Below are positions 53,821-63,102 of a DNA stretch of 64,000 nucleotides, piece by piece. Under the pieces are notes generated by a model that ran no database searches, had not been told where the DNA came from, and worked only from the letters and a program-made list of their open reading frames with translations. The translations under genes and the position numbers were made by a program. The stretch is from Bradyrhizobium japonicum USDA 6 (GTDB taxonomy: Bacteria; Pseudomonadota; Alphaproteobacteria; Rhizobiales; Xanthobacteraceae): the NCBI RefSeq assembly GCF_000284375.1, contig NC_017249.1, forward strand, positions 6,937,001-7,001,000, read 5' to 3'. The first letter of the stretch is position 1. Each line of letters begins with the position of its first letter.

Positions 53821-55365
53821 TCAGATCCTGCGTCCCGCCTGCTCCCAATAGGGATCGCGCAGGCGCCGCTTAAAAATCTTTCCGGAGTCTTCGCGCGGCA
53901 GGCTCGTGCGAATCTCGATGTGCTTGGGCACCTTGTAGTCGGCGAGCGAGCCCTTGAGCCGGGTGCGGATATCGCCGGCATCGAGCGTGACACCTGGCTG
54001 CGGCTCGACCACCGCCATCAGTGCCTCGCCGAACTCGGCATCGGGGATGCCGAACACGGCGCAATCATGCACGCCGGCCACTGCGTGGAGCACGGATTCG
54101 ATCTCGGCCGGATAGATGTTGACGCCGCCTGAGATCACCATGTCGCGTTTGCGGTCGCAGATGAAGACGTAGCCGTCCTCGTCGATATAGCCGACGTCGC
54201 CCGAGGTGATGAAACCGTCGCGGTCGATCTCGGTGCGCTTCTCCGGCTTGTTGTGGTAGGTGAAGTCGGCCATCCCGGCCATGCGGGAATAGATCTCGCC
54301 GATATCGCCCACGCCCAGCACGCGGCCGTCATCGCCGATGAAGCGCAGTTCGGCGCCGGGCGAAATCCTGCCGACGGTGCCGGGCTTCTTGAGCGCATCC
54401 TCTGAGGTCGCGAAGGTGACGGCGCTGGATTCGGTCGAGCCGTAGAATTCGTAGATCACTGGCCCCCACCATTCGATCATCGCGCGCTTGACGTCGGCCG
54501 GACATGGCGCGGCGGCATGGATGATGTGGCGGAGCGAAGAGACATCGTATTTCTTGCGGACCACCTCCGGCAGCTTCATCAGGCGGATGAACATGGTCGG
54601 GACCATGAATATCGTGTCGATCCTGTATCGTTCGATCAGGTCCAGAAATTCTTCGGCCTCGAAGCGCGGCATCAGCACCAGCGCGCCGTCGAGCTTGCCG
54701 GCGCGAATGCCGAACGAGTTCGGCGCGGAGTGATAGAGCGGACCCGGCAGGATCGCGCGGGCACCGGGCTTGAGCCCATAGATCATCGCGCGCATGCGCT
54801 CGCTGGCCGCCGCCTGTTCCGGCGTGGGTGCATTGCGCCGTACGCCCTTGGGGTGGCCAGTCGTGCCTGATGTGTAGATCATGTTCATGGGCTGCGGCAC
54901 GACCGGGCCGTCATAGGGCTGGTGTTGCGCCAGCCAGGATTCGAAATCGATCGCGAAGTCCGGCGTCTTCAGATGACCGGGATCGATCTTGTAGTTGGAC
55001 AGGATCTCCGGCGGGGTCAGCACGCTGAGCACGGTGACGCCCTTCGGAATGGCATCGCGCAAGGCATGCAGCATGTCGGCATGCCCGATCAGCACGGACG
55101 TGCCGGTATCCCCGAGGATGTAGTTGATCTCCTCCGGCTTGAAGTGCCAGTTGATCGGCACACCATAGGCACCTAACCGCATCGCGGCGTAGGCAGCTTC
55201 GAGGAAGGCGATGTCGTTGCGCATCAGCATGCAGACGCAATCGCCTTGCCTGACGCCGATTTTGGCGAGGCCGCTCGCGATGCGATCGGCGCGGCTGGCG
55301 ACTTCGGCGTGGGTGCGGCGGCGCTCGCCGGAGACGATGCCGAGGAACTCTGACGTTTCGCTCAT
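53821..55365 (-). CDS. Acyl-CoA synthetase (AMP-binding), first copy
   Basis: The 514-residue product starts at the ATG at 55365; the longer open frame upstream is repeat DNA and part of the next gene in another frame. It is an ANL enzyme with the P-loop MIYTSGTTGHPKG, the YEFYGSTESS and TSGDVGYIDEDGY blocks, and the C-terminal PREDSGKIFKRRL with the catalytic Lys. It activates a carboxylic acid as acyl-CoA via an acyl-AMP. The substrate is unknown. It is one of two ligases in the acyl-CoA region. Confidence 0.93.
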   Translation of the reverse strand: MSETSEFLGIVSGERRRTHAEVASRADRIASGLAKIGVRQGDCVCMLMRNDIAFLEAAYAAMRLGAYGVPINWHFKPEEINYILGDTGTSVLIGHADMLHALRDAIPKGVTVLSVLTPPEILSNYKIDPGHLKTPDFAIDFESWLAQHQPYDGPVVPQPMNMIYTSGTTGHPKGVRRNAPTPEQAAASERMRAMIYGLKPGARAILPGPLYHSAPNSFGIRAGKLDGALVLMPRFEAEEFLDLIERYRIDTIFMVPTMFIRLMKLPEVVRKKYDVSSLRHIIHAAAPCPADVKRAMIEWWGPVIYEFYGSTESSAVTFATSEDALKKPGTVGRISPGAELRFIGDDGRVLGVGDIGEIYSRMAGMADFTYHNKPEKRTEIDRDGFITSGDVGYIDEDGYVFICDRKRDMVISGGVNIYPAEIESVLHAVAGVHDCAVFGIPDAEFGEALMAVVEPQPGVTLDAGDIRTRLKGSLADYKVPKHIEIRTSLPREDSGKIFKRRLRDPYWEQAGRRI

Positions 55366-55419
55366 TTGTTGCTTTTTCCGATCTTTCGTCGGTTCAAAAC
55401 TGCAGCTACACCCGCGATC

Positions 55420-55517
55420 GTCATTCCGGGATGCGCCAAAGGCGCAGGCCCGGAATCCATACTCCCGATCGTGGTTATGGATTCCGGGCTCGATGCTACG
55501 CATCGCCCCGGAATGAC
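55420..55517. repeat. GTCATTCCGGG palindromic repeat
   Basis: The arms GTCATTCCGGGATGCG and CGCATCGCCCCGGAATGAC pair almost completely, with inner arms GGCCCGGAATCCATA and TATGGATTCCGGGCTC. It fills the space between the ligase and crotonase genes. It is a different family from the CGTAGGGTGGGC element. Confidence 0.85.
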
Positions 55518-55526
55518 GGGGAGTTA

Positions 55527-56336
55527 CTAATCCGCATACTTCGCCGCGCGCTTCTCCAGATTGGAGCGCACCGCTTCGGTCTGGTTCGCGCTGCCGATCA
55601 GCTTCTGCTGCTCGACGGATTCGGCGAGCAGCGCCGGGCCGGGGTCGACCGAGAGATTGTTGAGCAGGCGCTTGGCGGCGCGGATCGCATCGGGGCTCTT
55701 GCCGGCGATCTCGCGCGCGACTTCGAGAGCCGTGGCGCGCGGGTCGTCGCAGATGCGCGTCGCGAGGCCGTAGCTCATCGCCTCCTGCGCGGAGAAGATG
55801 CGGCCGGTGTAGGTGAGATCGCGCAGGATGTCGTCGCGCACGAGCGAGGCCAGGATCGGCGTGCCGGCCATGTCGGGCACGAGGCCCCATTTGATCTCCA
55901 TCACCGACATCCGCGCATCGGCCGAGAGAAAGCGCATGTCGGCACCGAGCGAGAGCTGGAAGCCACCGCCGAAAGCGACGCCGTGCACGGCCGCGATCAC
56001 GGGAACCGGCAACTGGCGCCATCCCCATACCGCCTGTTGCGGAAAGTTCGCCTGGCCATGGGTGCGCTTGGTGAGATCGCGATTTTCGCCACCCGGAATT
56101 CCGTTACCGCCCTTCTCCTTCATGGCGGCAAATCGCCCCATATCGAGACCGGCGCAGAACGCGCGGCCTTCGCCCGAGAGCACGACGACACGCACGCCCT
56201 TTTCCTTCGAAAGCCGGTCGGTTGCGGCAACAAGGGCCTCGAACATCGCCTGATCGAGCGCATTCATCTTGTCCGCGCGCACCAGGCGCACGTCGGCGAC
56301 GCCTTCCGAGATCGAGATCGAGACGCGCTCTTCCAT
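55527..56336 (-). CDS. Crotonase-fold protein with altered first Glu
   Basis: The 269-residue product has AFGGGFQLSLGADMRF, where hydratases have GGGCE, so the first Glu is a Gln; the second Glu is kept (MSVMEIKWGLVPDMAG). It therefore may be an isomerase or other crotonase rather than a standard hydratase. A second acid lies in the GLVPDM segment. It precedes the ligase gene in the same orientation and diverges from the SDR gene across 105 bp. Confidence 0.9.
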   Translation of the reverse strand: MEERVSISISEGVADVRLVRADKMNALDQAMFEALVAATDRLSKEKGVRVVVLSGEGRAFCAGLDMGRFAAMKEKGGNGIPGGENRDLTKRTHGQANFPQQAVWGWRQLPVPVIAAVHGVAFGGGFQLSLGADMRFLSADARMSVMEIKWGLVPDMAGTPILASLVRDDILRDLTYTGRIFSAQEAMSYGLATRICDDPRATALEVAREIAGKSPDAIRAAKRLLNNLSVDPGPALLAESVEQQKLIGSANQTEAVRSNLEKRAAKYAD

Positions 56337-56441
56337 GGATGAATTCTCCCCTGTTCTTGTTCAGTGCCGCTTTACAGGAAGCCGGCGGCCGGATTTAGTC
56401 AATCGACCAATTAACGGACAATCCCTACGGGGGAAACACCC

Positions 56442-57314
56442 ATGTTCAAGGAAAATCTTCTGGCCGGCCGGTGCATTCTCGTGACCGGCGGCGGCACCGG
56501 GCTCGGCAAGTCGATGGCGGCGCGCTTCCTCCAGCTTGGAGCAGAGGTGCACATCTGCGGTCGGCGCAAGATCGTGTGCGACGAGACCGCGACCGAGCTG
56601 ATGGACCTGCATGGTGGCCGCGTCACCAGCCACGGCGTCGACATCCGCAACGCGCTCGCGGTCGACGAGATGGTCGAGACCATCTTTCGTGACGCTCCCC
56701 TCACCGATCTCATCAACAACGCAGCCGGCAATTTCATCTCGCGCAGCGAGGAGCTGTCGCCGCGCGGCTTCGACGCCGTCGCCAACATCGTCATGCACGG
56801 CACGTTCTATGTGACCCATGCGGTCGGCAAGCGCTGGATCGCCTTGAAGCAGCCCGGCAATGTCGTTTCCATCACCACGACCTGGGTGCGCAACGGCTCG
56901 CCTTACGTGGTGCCGTCGGCGATGAGCAAGTCGGCGATCCACGCCATGACGATGTCGCTCGCGACCGAATGGGGCCGCTACGGCATCCGCCTCAACACGA
57001 TCGCGCCGGGCGAGATCCCGACCGAGGGCATGAGCAAGCGCATCAAGCCCGGCGACGAAGCCGGCGCGCGCACCAAGGCGATGAACCCGATGGGCCGCGT
57101 CGGCACCATGGAGGAATTGCAGAACCTCGCGGTGTTCCTGATTTCCGGCGGTTGCGACTGGATCAGCGGCGAGACCATCGCGATGGACGGCGCGCAGGCG
57201 CTGGCGATGGGCGGCAATTTCTACCAGCTCCGCGACTGGGGCGACGACGACTGGAAGACCGCGCGCGAGAGCATCATGGCGCAGAACGAGAAGGACCGGG
57301 CGAAGCGGGGATAA
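56442..57314 (+). CDS. Short-chain dehydrogenase, 2,4-dienoyl-CoA reductase-like
   Basis: The 290-residue product is an SDR with TGGGTGLGKSMA, NNAAGNF and a C-terminal GLxAMDGAQ-type end. FISRSEELSPRGFDAVANIV is the peroxisomal/mitochondrial 2,4-dienoyl-CoA reductase block. The catalytic Tyr is not clear in the usual YxxxK place (the segment reads PYVVPSAMSKSAIH), as in that reductase group, which uses a different arrangement. An LvaD-type role on 4-hydroxyacyl-CoA is another possibility. Confidence 0.85.
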   Translation: MFKENLLAGRCILVTGGGTGLGKSMAARFLQLGAEVHICGRRKIVCDETATELMDLHGGRVTSHGVDIRNALAVDEMVETIFRDAPLTDLINNAAGNFISRSEELSPRGFDAVANIVMHGTFYVTHAVGKRWIALKQPGNVVSITTTWVRNGSPYVVPSAMSKSAIHAMTMSLATEWGRYGIRLNTIAPGEIPTEGMSKRIKPGDEAGARTKAMNPMGRVGTMEELQNLAVFLISGGCDWISGETIAMDGAQALAMGGNFYQLRDWGDDDWKTARESIMAQNEKDRAKRG

Positions 57315-57325
57315 TGCACCCACCG

Positions 57326-57483
57326 CTGTCGTCCCGGGGCGCGCATAGCGCGAGCCCGGGACCCATAACCCCAGGATGAGGTTTGCCGAAGACTCATAAC
57401 CCCGGTCTCGCGCCACAACTCCTCCCTGTGCTTATGGGTCCAGGATCTGCGCTCCGCTTCGCTGCGCTTGTCCGGGACGACAG
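57326..57483. repeat. CTGTCGTCCCGG palindromic repeat
   Basis: Outer arms CTGTCGTCCCGG (57326-57337) and CCGGGACGACAG (57472-57483) are perfect; inner parts (GGACCCATAACCCC; TTATGGGTCCAGGATC) also pair. The element lies between the SDR gene and the acyl-CoA ligase gene on the same strand. Confidence 0.85.
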
Positions 57484-57559
57484 TGACTCTCCCATCTTGT
57501 CTTCACCCGCGGATGACGCCACACTCCCAGGCATAAAAACAAGACGCCACGGGAGAGAC

Positions 57560-59140
57560 ATGTCCACCACACAGCCATTGGCGAATCTCGCCGACATGGT
57601 GCGCGAGCGGGCGACGAGCCGCGGGAACGCCACCGCCTATGAGTTCGAAGGCCGCGTCACCAGCTTTGCCGAGTTTAACGCTAGGACCAGCAAGGTCGCC
57701 AACGCGCTGATCGCGATGGGCGTCAGACGCGGCGACCGCATCGCCTATCTCGGCAAGAACAGCGACCTCTATTTCGAGCTGCTGATGGGCGCGATGAAGG
57801 CCGGCGTGGTGATGGCGCCGGTGAACTGGCGGCTTGCCGGGCCCGAGGTCGCTTTCATCGTCGCGGATTGCAAGGCGCCGGTGCTGTTCGTGGGGCCGGA
57901 GTTCATCGCGCAGGTCCGCCAGATCAAGGACCAGCTGCCTGGCGTGCGCACTGTCATCACCACCGAAGGCGGCGCACCGGAATGGCAGGATTTTACGGCC
58001 TGGCGCGATGCGCAGAGCGGCGATGATCCCAGGGTGCCGATCGACACGAGGGACATCGCAATCCAGCTCTACACATCGGGCACCACGGGCAAGCCGAAAG
58101 GCGCGATGCTGTCGCATGCGAACTTCCTCAACCTCGTGCAAACCGGCAATGCCGAGGACAAGCCGGAATGGAACCGGTGGTCGACCGACGACGTGTCGCT
58201 GGTGGCGATGCCGATCTTCCACATCGGCGGCTCCGGCTGGGGCGTGATGGGGCTCTATCACGGCGCCCGCGGCGTGATCGCGCGCGAGTTCGATCCGACC
58301 AAGGTTCTGGATTTCTTCGAGCAGTCGGGCATCACAAAGCTGTTCATGGTGCCGGCGGCGATGCAGTTCGTGGTGCGGCAGCCGCGCGCGAGGACGGTCG
58401 ATTTCTCGCGGCTGAAATACATGCTGTATGGCGCTTCGCCGATTCCGGCGGCGCTGCTGAAGGAATGCATCGAGATCTTCAAATGCGGCTTCGTGCAGAT
58501 GTACGGCATGACCGAGACGACAGGCACCATCGTCGCGCTGCCGCCGGAGGACCACGTCGAGGGCCTCGAGCGGATGCGCTCGGCCGGCAAGGCGCTGCCG
58601 GGCGTCGAGATCGCGATCCTGGATGCGGACGGCAAGCCGCTGCCGCCGCGTGAGGTCGGCGAGATCGCGACGCGCTCGGGCTCCAACATGGCCGGCTACT
58701 GGAATTTGCCGGAGGCGACTGCCTCGACGCTGCGCAATGACGGCTGGCTGCGCACCGGTGACGCCGGCTACATGGACGAGGACGGCTATCTCTACATCCA
58801 TGACCGCATCAAGGACATGATCATCTCCGGCGGCGAGAACATCTACCCGGCTGAGGTCGAGAGCGCGCTGTGCGATCATCCCGATGTCGCGGAAGCCGCC
58901 GTGATCGGCGTGCCCGACGACAAATGGGGCGAAGCCGTGAAAGCCGTCGTGGTGATGAAGCCCGGCAAGCAGGCGACCGCCACCGACATCATCAACTTCA
59001 CCCGCGAGCGCATCGCCGGGTTCAAGACGCCGAAGAGCGTGGAGTTCTTGCCGGCGCTGCCGCGGAATCCGTCAGGCAAGATCTTGCGGCGGCAGTTGCG
59101 CGAGCCGTATTGGGCGGGGAAGGATCGAAGGGTGAATTAG
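57560..59140 (+). CDS. Long-chain-type fatty acid-CoA ligase
   Basis: The 526-residue product starts at the ATG at 57560 behind GGGAGAG; the longer frame is repeat DNA. It is an ANL ligase with P-loop LYTSGTTGKPKGAMLSH, the YGMTETTGTIVALPPEDH block, TGDAGYMDEDGYLYI and a C-terminal PRNPSGKILRRQL carrying the catalytic Lys. The ITEG-like linker IKDMIISGGENIYPAEVE is typical. It activates an acid for the nearby beta-oxidation-like genes; chain length is unknown. A LvaE-type role is possible. Confidence 0.94.
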   Translation: MSTTQPLANLADMVRERATSRGNATAYEFEGRVTSFAEFNARTSKVANALIAMGVRRGDRIAYLGKNSDLYFELLMGAMKAGVVMAPVNWRLAGPEVAFIVADCKAPVLFVGPEFIAQVRQIKDQLPGVRTVITTEGGAPEWQDFTAWRDAQSGDDPRVPIDTRDIAIQLYTSGTTGKPKGAMLSHANFLNLVQTGNAEDKPEWNRWSTDDVSLVAMPIFHIGGSGWGVMGLYHGARGVIAREFDPTKVLDFFEQSGITKLFMVPAAMQFVVRQPRARTVDFSRLKYMLYGASPIPAALLKECIEIFKCGFVQMYGMTETTGTIVALPPEDHVEGLERMRSAGKALPGVEIAILDADGKPLPPREVGEIATRSGSNMAGYWNLPEATASTLRNDGWLRTGDAGYMDEDGYLYIHDRIKDMIISGGENIYPAEVESALCDHPDVAEAAVIGVPDDKWGEAVKAVVVMKPGKQATATDIINFTRERIAGFKTPKSVEFLPALPRNPSGKILRRQLREPYWAGKDRRVN

Positions 59141-59170
59141 CCCCGCTGCCGTCCCTGACAAGCGCGGTGC

Positions 59171-59263
59171 CGTAGGGTGGGCAAAGGCGCAAAGCGCCGT
59201 GCCCACCATTTCTCCGCGTTTGCACAGCAGCGGTGGGCACGCTTTCGCTTTGCCCACCCTACG
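59171..59263. repeat. CGTAGGGTGGGC palindromic repeat, copy 2
   Basis: This copy matches 53726-53815: CGTAGGGTGGGCAAAGGCGC at the left and GCTTTGCCCACCCTACG at the right, with differing middle bases. It sits between the convergent ligase and acyl-CoA dehydrogenase genes and may serve as a terminator for both. Confidence 0.9.
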
Positions 59264-59279
59264 ATGCTGGTGGGCGCCC

Positions 59280-60554
59280 CTAATGCTTCCCCGGCCCCAT
59301 ATACCCGAACAGGAATCCCGCCACCTTGCGCATCTGGATCTCCTCGCTGCCTTCGGTGATGCGGTAGCGGCGGTGGTGGCGGTAGATGTGCTCGAACGGC
59401 TTGTGGCGTGAATAGCCCATGCCGCCGTGGACCTGCATGGCACGGTCGGCGGATTCGCAGCAGAGGCGGTTTGCCCAGTAATTGCACATCGAGACGCGGT
59501 CGGAGAGCGTGCGCTCGATCTGCTCCTCGTCGAGCTGGTCCATCTCCCAGGCCGTCTTGCGGATCAACAGGCGCAGCATCTCGGCCTGGGTTGCGAGTTC
59601 GACCAACGGGAACTGGATCGCCTGGTTCTCGGCGAGCGCTCTGCCGAACGGCTTTCGCTCGCGCGCGTATTTCACACTCTCGTTGATGCAGTAGACGGCA
59701 GCGCCGAGCGAGCTCGCCGCCTGGCGGATGCGGTTCTGGTGCACAAAGCACTGCGCCAGCGACAGGCCGCGGCCGACTTCGCCGAACAGCGCGTCCTCCG
59801 GCACGAACACATCCGTAAAGCTGACGCGGGGATGGTCGGTCGGCATGTTGAAGGTCCACATGTACTCCTCGACCTTGACGCCATGGCTCTTGGCCGGCAC
59901 CAGGAAACAGGTGATGCCGCGGGCATCGCCGTCATTGCCCGAGGTGCGCGCAAACAGCGCGCAATGCGTGGCGACGTGCATGCCGGTCGTCCACATCTTC
60001 TCGCCGTTGATGATCCAGCCCTTGACGTTGTCACGGGTCGCGGGCACCGCGCGCGTCTCCATGTGGGTGGCGTCCGAGCCGTGATGCGGCTCCGTCAAGC
60101 CAAAGGTGATACGGTACTTGCCCTTGATCGAGCCGTCGATCATCGCCTTCTGGTCGTCGCGGCCATAGCGATCGAGCATGGTGACAACGGGAAAATTGCC
60201 GACGATGGAGTGCTCGTTCTGGAGATCGTTGTGCAGGCCGAGACCCTTGGCGGCAAAGTGCTCGCGGATCACGGCCATCCAGAGGTTGGAGCCGTCCTTG
60301 CCGCCATATTGCTTCGGCACCGGAAAACGCAGGTGGCCGGCGGCGTCCGCGAGATCCTTGGCCTTGCGCAGCAGCGCCTCCCACTCATGCCGCGGCAGGC
60401 CGCCATTCTCGAAATCGGTGCGCGCCCATTCGCGGCGATGGTCGAAGAAGCGGATGTTGTCGTCGGCTTGCTCGAGCGGCTTGATCTCGCGGTCGATGAA
60501 ACGATCGAGCTCTCCGAGATAGGCGACGAGATCGGCAGGCAATGAGAAATCCAC
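59280..60554 (-). CDS. Acyl-CoA dehydrogenase
   Basis: The 424-residue product is a classical acyl-CoA dehydrogenase with FGLTEPHHGSDATHME, INGEKMWTTGMH, QVHGGMGYSRHKPFEHIYRH and the C-terminal YRITEGSEEIQMRKVA, where Glu in the TEG motif is the catalytic base. It differs clearly from the ACAD11-like copy at 9855-11084. It passes electrons to ETF. It diverges from the crotonase gene at 60765, with a 210-bp space that may hold regulatory sites. Confidence 0.95.
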   Translation of the reverse strand: MDFSLPADLVAYLGELDRFIDREIKPLEQADDNIRFFDHRREWARTDFENGGLPRHEWEALLRKAKDLADAAGHLRFPVPKQYGGKDGSNLWMAVIREHFAAKGLGLHNDLQNEHSIVGNFPVVTMLDRYGRDDQKAMIDGSIKGKYRITFGLTEPHHGSDATHMETRAVPATRDNVKGWIINGEKMWTTGMHVATHCALFARTSGNDGDARGITCFLVPAKSHGVKVEEYMWTFNMPTDHPRVSFTDVFVPEDALFGEVGRGLSLAQCFVHQNRIRQAASSLGAAVYCINESVKYARERKPFGRALAENQAIQFPLVELATQAEMLRLLIRKTAWEMDQLDEEQIERTLSDRVSMCNYWANRLCCESADRAMQVHGGMGYSRHKPFEHIYRHHRRYRITEGSEEIQMRKVAGFLFGYMGPGKH

Positions 60555-60764
60555 GGTGCTCTCCCGGATTCATTTTATGTTTTGCGTTAAGGCGCTAGGC
60601 GCAATTTTGCTTCACACGATTAAGGTGAGAAGTGCGCGCGCAAGTCAAGCAAGGCAAGGCGTGTGACAGCGCAAGGCGTGTCCGCGCAATTCGATGGTGT
60701 CGCGGCGCCGACGCGCGCTAGTATGTCCGCAATATTCCTTCACGAGAAAATGCGGGAGCGCGCG
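60555..60764. promoter_or_regulatory. Divergent promoter region with TTGCG-N13-CGCAA motif
   Basis: This space must hold promoters for two divergent genes. The inverted motif TTGCG (60582-60586) and CGCAA (60600-60604), flanked by TT and TTTT, could be a regulator site near the acyl-CoA dehydrogenase start. No convincing -35/-10 pair was found. Confidence 0.35.
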
Positions 60765-61544
60765 ATGGATCTGAAATTCTCAAAGGTGGAACGCAAGGGG
60801 CCGATCACGATCATCACGCTGTCGCGGCCCGAGGTCTACAACGCGCTGCACATCGATGCGCATTTCGAGCTTCAGAAGGTGTTCGACGATTTCTCGACCG
60901 ACGCCGAGCAGTGGGTCGCGGTCGTCACCGGCGCCGGCGACAAGGCGTTCTGCGCCGGCAACGATCTGAAATGGCAGGCGGCGGGCGGCAAGCGCGGCTG
61001 GGACAAGGGCGGCTTTGCCGGCCTCACCTCGCGCTTCGACTGCGACAAGCCGATCATCGCCGCGGTAAACGGCGTCGCCATGGGGGGCGGCTTCGAGATC
61101 GCGCTCGCCTGCGACCTGATCATCGCGTCCGAGAATGCGACCTTCGCCCTGCCCGAGCCACGCGTCGGCCTCGCCGCACTTGCAGGCGGCCTGCACCGCT
61201 TGCCGCGCCAGATCGGCCTGAAGCGCGCCATGGGCATGATCCTCACCGCGCGCCATGTCAGCGCCAAGGAGGGCCATGAGCTCGGCTTCGTCAACGAGGT
61301 GGTCCCGCAGGGCGAGGCGCTGTCGGGCGCATTGCGCTGGGCTGAGATGATCACCAAGAACTCGCCGATGTCGATCCGGGCGTCGAAGCAGACCATCCAG
61401 AAGGGGCTTGCCGTATCACTGGAACAGGCGATCGAGGAGCAGCGCGACTATCCGGCGGTGAAGGCGATGGTGGCCTCGCAGGACTATATCGAGGGCCCGA
61501 AAGCGTTCTCGGAGAAGCGGCCGCCGAAATGGGTGGGGAAGTAG
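60765..61544 (+). CDS. Enoyl-CoA hydratase
   Basis: The 259-residue product starts at the ATG at 60765 behind GGGAG at 6-bp spacing; the longer frame lacks conserved sequence. Both hydratase glutamates are present: AMGGGFEIALACDL and FALPEPRVGLAALAGG. It should add water to an enoyl-CoA, and resembles CaiD-like members. Of the four crotonases here, it is the only one with the standard Glu pair. Confidence 0.94.
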   Translation: MDLKFSKVERKGPITIITLSRPEVYNALHIDAHFELQKVFDDFSTDAEQWVAVVTGAGDKAFCAGNDLKWQAAGGKRGWDKGGFAGLTSRFDCDKPIIAAVNGVAMGGGFEIALACDLIIASENATFALPEPRVGLAALAGGLHRLPRQIGLKRAMGMILTARHVSAKEGHELGFVNEVVPQGEALSGALRWAEMITKNSPMSIRASKQTIQKGLAVSLEQAIEEQRDYPAVKAMVASQDYIEGPKAFSEKRPPKWVGK

Positions 61545-61587
61545 GAAGTCTCTCCGCCACGACGACGGGCGTTCCCAACATCACCGC

Positions 61588-61709
61588 TGTCACGCCCCCG
61601 CTTGACCGGGGCATTCGGTACGCCGCAGCATCTGGGTTCAATCACTGCCGTCTCTGGAATACTGGATCGCCCGCCCCTGTGCGCAATTGCGCACGAGGCG
61701 GGCGATGAC
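61588..61709. repeat. GTCACGCCCC-type intergenic element
   Basis: The convergent space between the hydratase and DUF6285 genes contains GTCACGCCCCCGCTTGACCG at the left and GATCGCCCGCC with GGCGGGCGATGAC at the right, separated by GTGCGCAATTGCGCAC, a perfect 16-bp palindrome (61679-61694). It resembles a dispersed element of the GGCGGGCGATGAC type and may end both transcripts. Confidence 0.65.
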
Positions 61710-61740
61710 GGCGAGTATGGAGCGCGGCCGCCCGACCCGC

Positions 61741-62112
61741 CTATCGCCCCAGCTCCCGCTTGTATGACGCGTAATTCGGCTGATCGACCGCGAGCTTGTC
61801 CATCGTGGTCGCCCACAGATGCTCGGCAAGTCCCGGCGTTGCGAGGTCGATCTCGCCCCTGGCGATGCGATCGGCGAGCGCGCGGTTGAGATCGGCGACC
61901 GAGCCGTCCATGCCCAGCAGCGCACGCAGCCGCTCGACCTCCCTTGCATCGCCCCCCTCCTCCTGCGTCAGCTGCCGCGTGACGAGGTCGAGGATGTTGA
62001 CGGCGACGCGCAGCTTGAAGGCCTGATGGCCGGAGATCAGCGGCGTGATGTCGTTGCGGAGGAAATCGGCGACCGCCTTGATCAGCTCGATCGGGGTCGG
62101 TTCGTCCTGCAT
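61741..62112 (-). CDS. DUF6285 protein, LvaB-like
   Basis: The 123-residue product is helical, with IELIKAVADFLRNDITPLIS and HQAFKLRVAVNILDLVTRQL recognised as the DUF6285 family. It is 3 bp after the phosphotransferase gene on the same strand. In Pseudomonas putida the small LvaB protein is needed with the LvaA kinase for 4-hydroxyacyl-CoA phosphorylation. The size and partner gene support this role. The link of LvaB to DUF6285 is from memory. Confidence 0.8.
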   Translation of the reverse strand: MQDEPTPIELIKAVADFLRNDITPLISGHQAFKLRVAVNILDLVTRQLTQEEGGDAREVERLRALLGMDGSVADLNRALADRIARGEIDLATPGLAEHLWATTMDKLAVDQPNYASYKRELGR

Positions 62113-62115
62113 GTG

Positions 62116-63102
62116 TCAGCTCCCGCGCGGTGCCAGCAGCCGCAACAGATCAATCTCGGTCTCTGAGGCGCGGCGGCCGATCATGGCGCGCTCCATGGAA
62201 TGGTCAGGCCCCTCACGAAACCGCTGCATCATGCCGCCGCACATGATGCCCCAGCGCAGCGTGCCCATCACTTCCCAGAATTTGACGCGCGACGGGTCGA
62301 CTTTGCGGCCTGCCGCTTCGTAGCCCGCGAACAATTCCTCGCGTGTGCCAAAACCGCCCACCGGCTTGTCGATCTCGCCAAAGCGCCAGGAGTTGACGCA
62401 GACCCAGCCGAGATCCTCCATGGGATCGCCGAGATGGGCGAGCTCCCAGTCGAGCACCGCGCGGACGCCGTCGGCGCCGATGATGAGATTGCCGTTGCGG
62501 AAATCGCCGTGCACCAGCGTCGTCTCTGCCGAGGGACCGGGATCATGGTCGCGCAGCCAGCGCAGCGCCAGCTCGAACACGGGCTTTGGCCAGCTCAGGC
62601 TGCGATAGTCGCGCTCGAACTCGCCGATCTCCTGGGTCGCGGACCGGCTGCGCAGTTCGGGCAGCTTGTCCTGCGGCAGCTTGTGCAGGCCGGCGAGCAC
62701 GCCGCCGATCTGCCGCGCGAGACGCGGCCGCGCCGCCGCGTACTCATCATCGCGCAGAATCTTGCGGGCGATGGTCTCGCCCTCGACCCGCTGCATGATG
62801 AAGCCGGTGCCGAGATTCTCGTCCGGCGTCAGCACGTGCATGACGCGCGGCGACGGAACGCCGGCCTCGAAAGCGAGCTGCATCAGCCGCGCCTCAGCCG
62901 CAAGGCCCGCCGCGCGCGTCGGCGCGGCGCCATAGCCCTTCGGCGAGCGTCGCAGGATCGCGCCGATCGGCCCATCGGGATGCTCGATGTCGAAGCGCCA
63001 GGTTTCCTGGCTGGCGCCGCCGGACAGTTTTGCCGCGCCGGTGACGCCGGTCGCCCCTTCGCACCAGCGCGCGACGCTGCGGGAGAGCTCGGCCTCGATC
63101 AT
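62116..63102 (-). CDS. Aminoglycoside phosphotransferase-fold kinase, LvaA/ACAD10-like
   Basis: The 328-residue product is an APH-fold kinase with TLVHGDFRNGNLIIG (catalytic HGD), DWELAHLGDPMEDLGWVCV (the Asp-binding DxELxxxGDP) and GASQETWRFD (nucleotide loop). This is the ACAD10/ACAD11 kinase-domain type, known to phosphorylate the 4-hydroxyl of acyl-CoAs (LvaA). It overlaps the crotonase gene by 4 bp and lies 3 bp before the DUF6285 gene. It is not a drug-resistance enzyme by context. Confidence 0.9.
   Translation of the reverse strand: MIEAELSRSVARWCEGATGVTGAAKLSGGASQETWRFDIEHPDGPIGAILRRSPKGYGAAPTRAAGLAAEARLMQLAFEAGVPSPRVMHVLTPDENLGTGFIMQRVEGETIARKILRDDEYAAARPRLARQIGGVLAGLHKLPQDKLPELRSRSATQEIGEFERDYRSLSWPKPVFELALRWLRDHDPGPSAETTLVHGDFRNGNLIIGADGVRAVLDWELAHLGDPMEDLGWVCVNSWRFGEIDKPVGGFGTREELFAGYEAAGRKVDPSRVKFWEVMGTLRWGIMCGGMMQRFREGPDHSMERAMIGRRASETEIDLLRLLAPRGS

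Noticed and set aside
55366..56028. N-terminal extension of the acyl-CoA synthetase frame
   Set aside because: It overlaps repeat DNA and the neighbouring crotonase gene, and the canonical start is at 55365.
62116..63102. Aminoglycoside resistance gene
   Set aside because: The APH fold is shared, but the ACAD10-type motifs and acyl-CoA neighbours point to metabolism.
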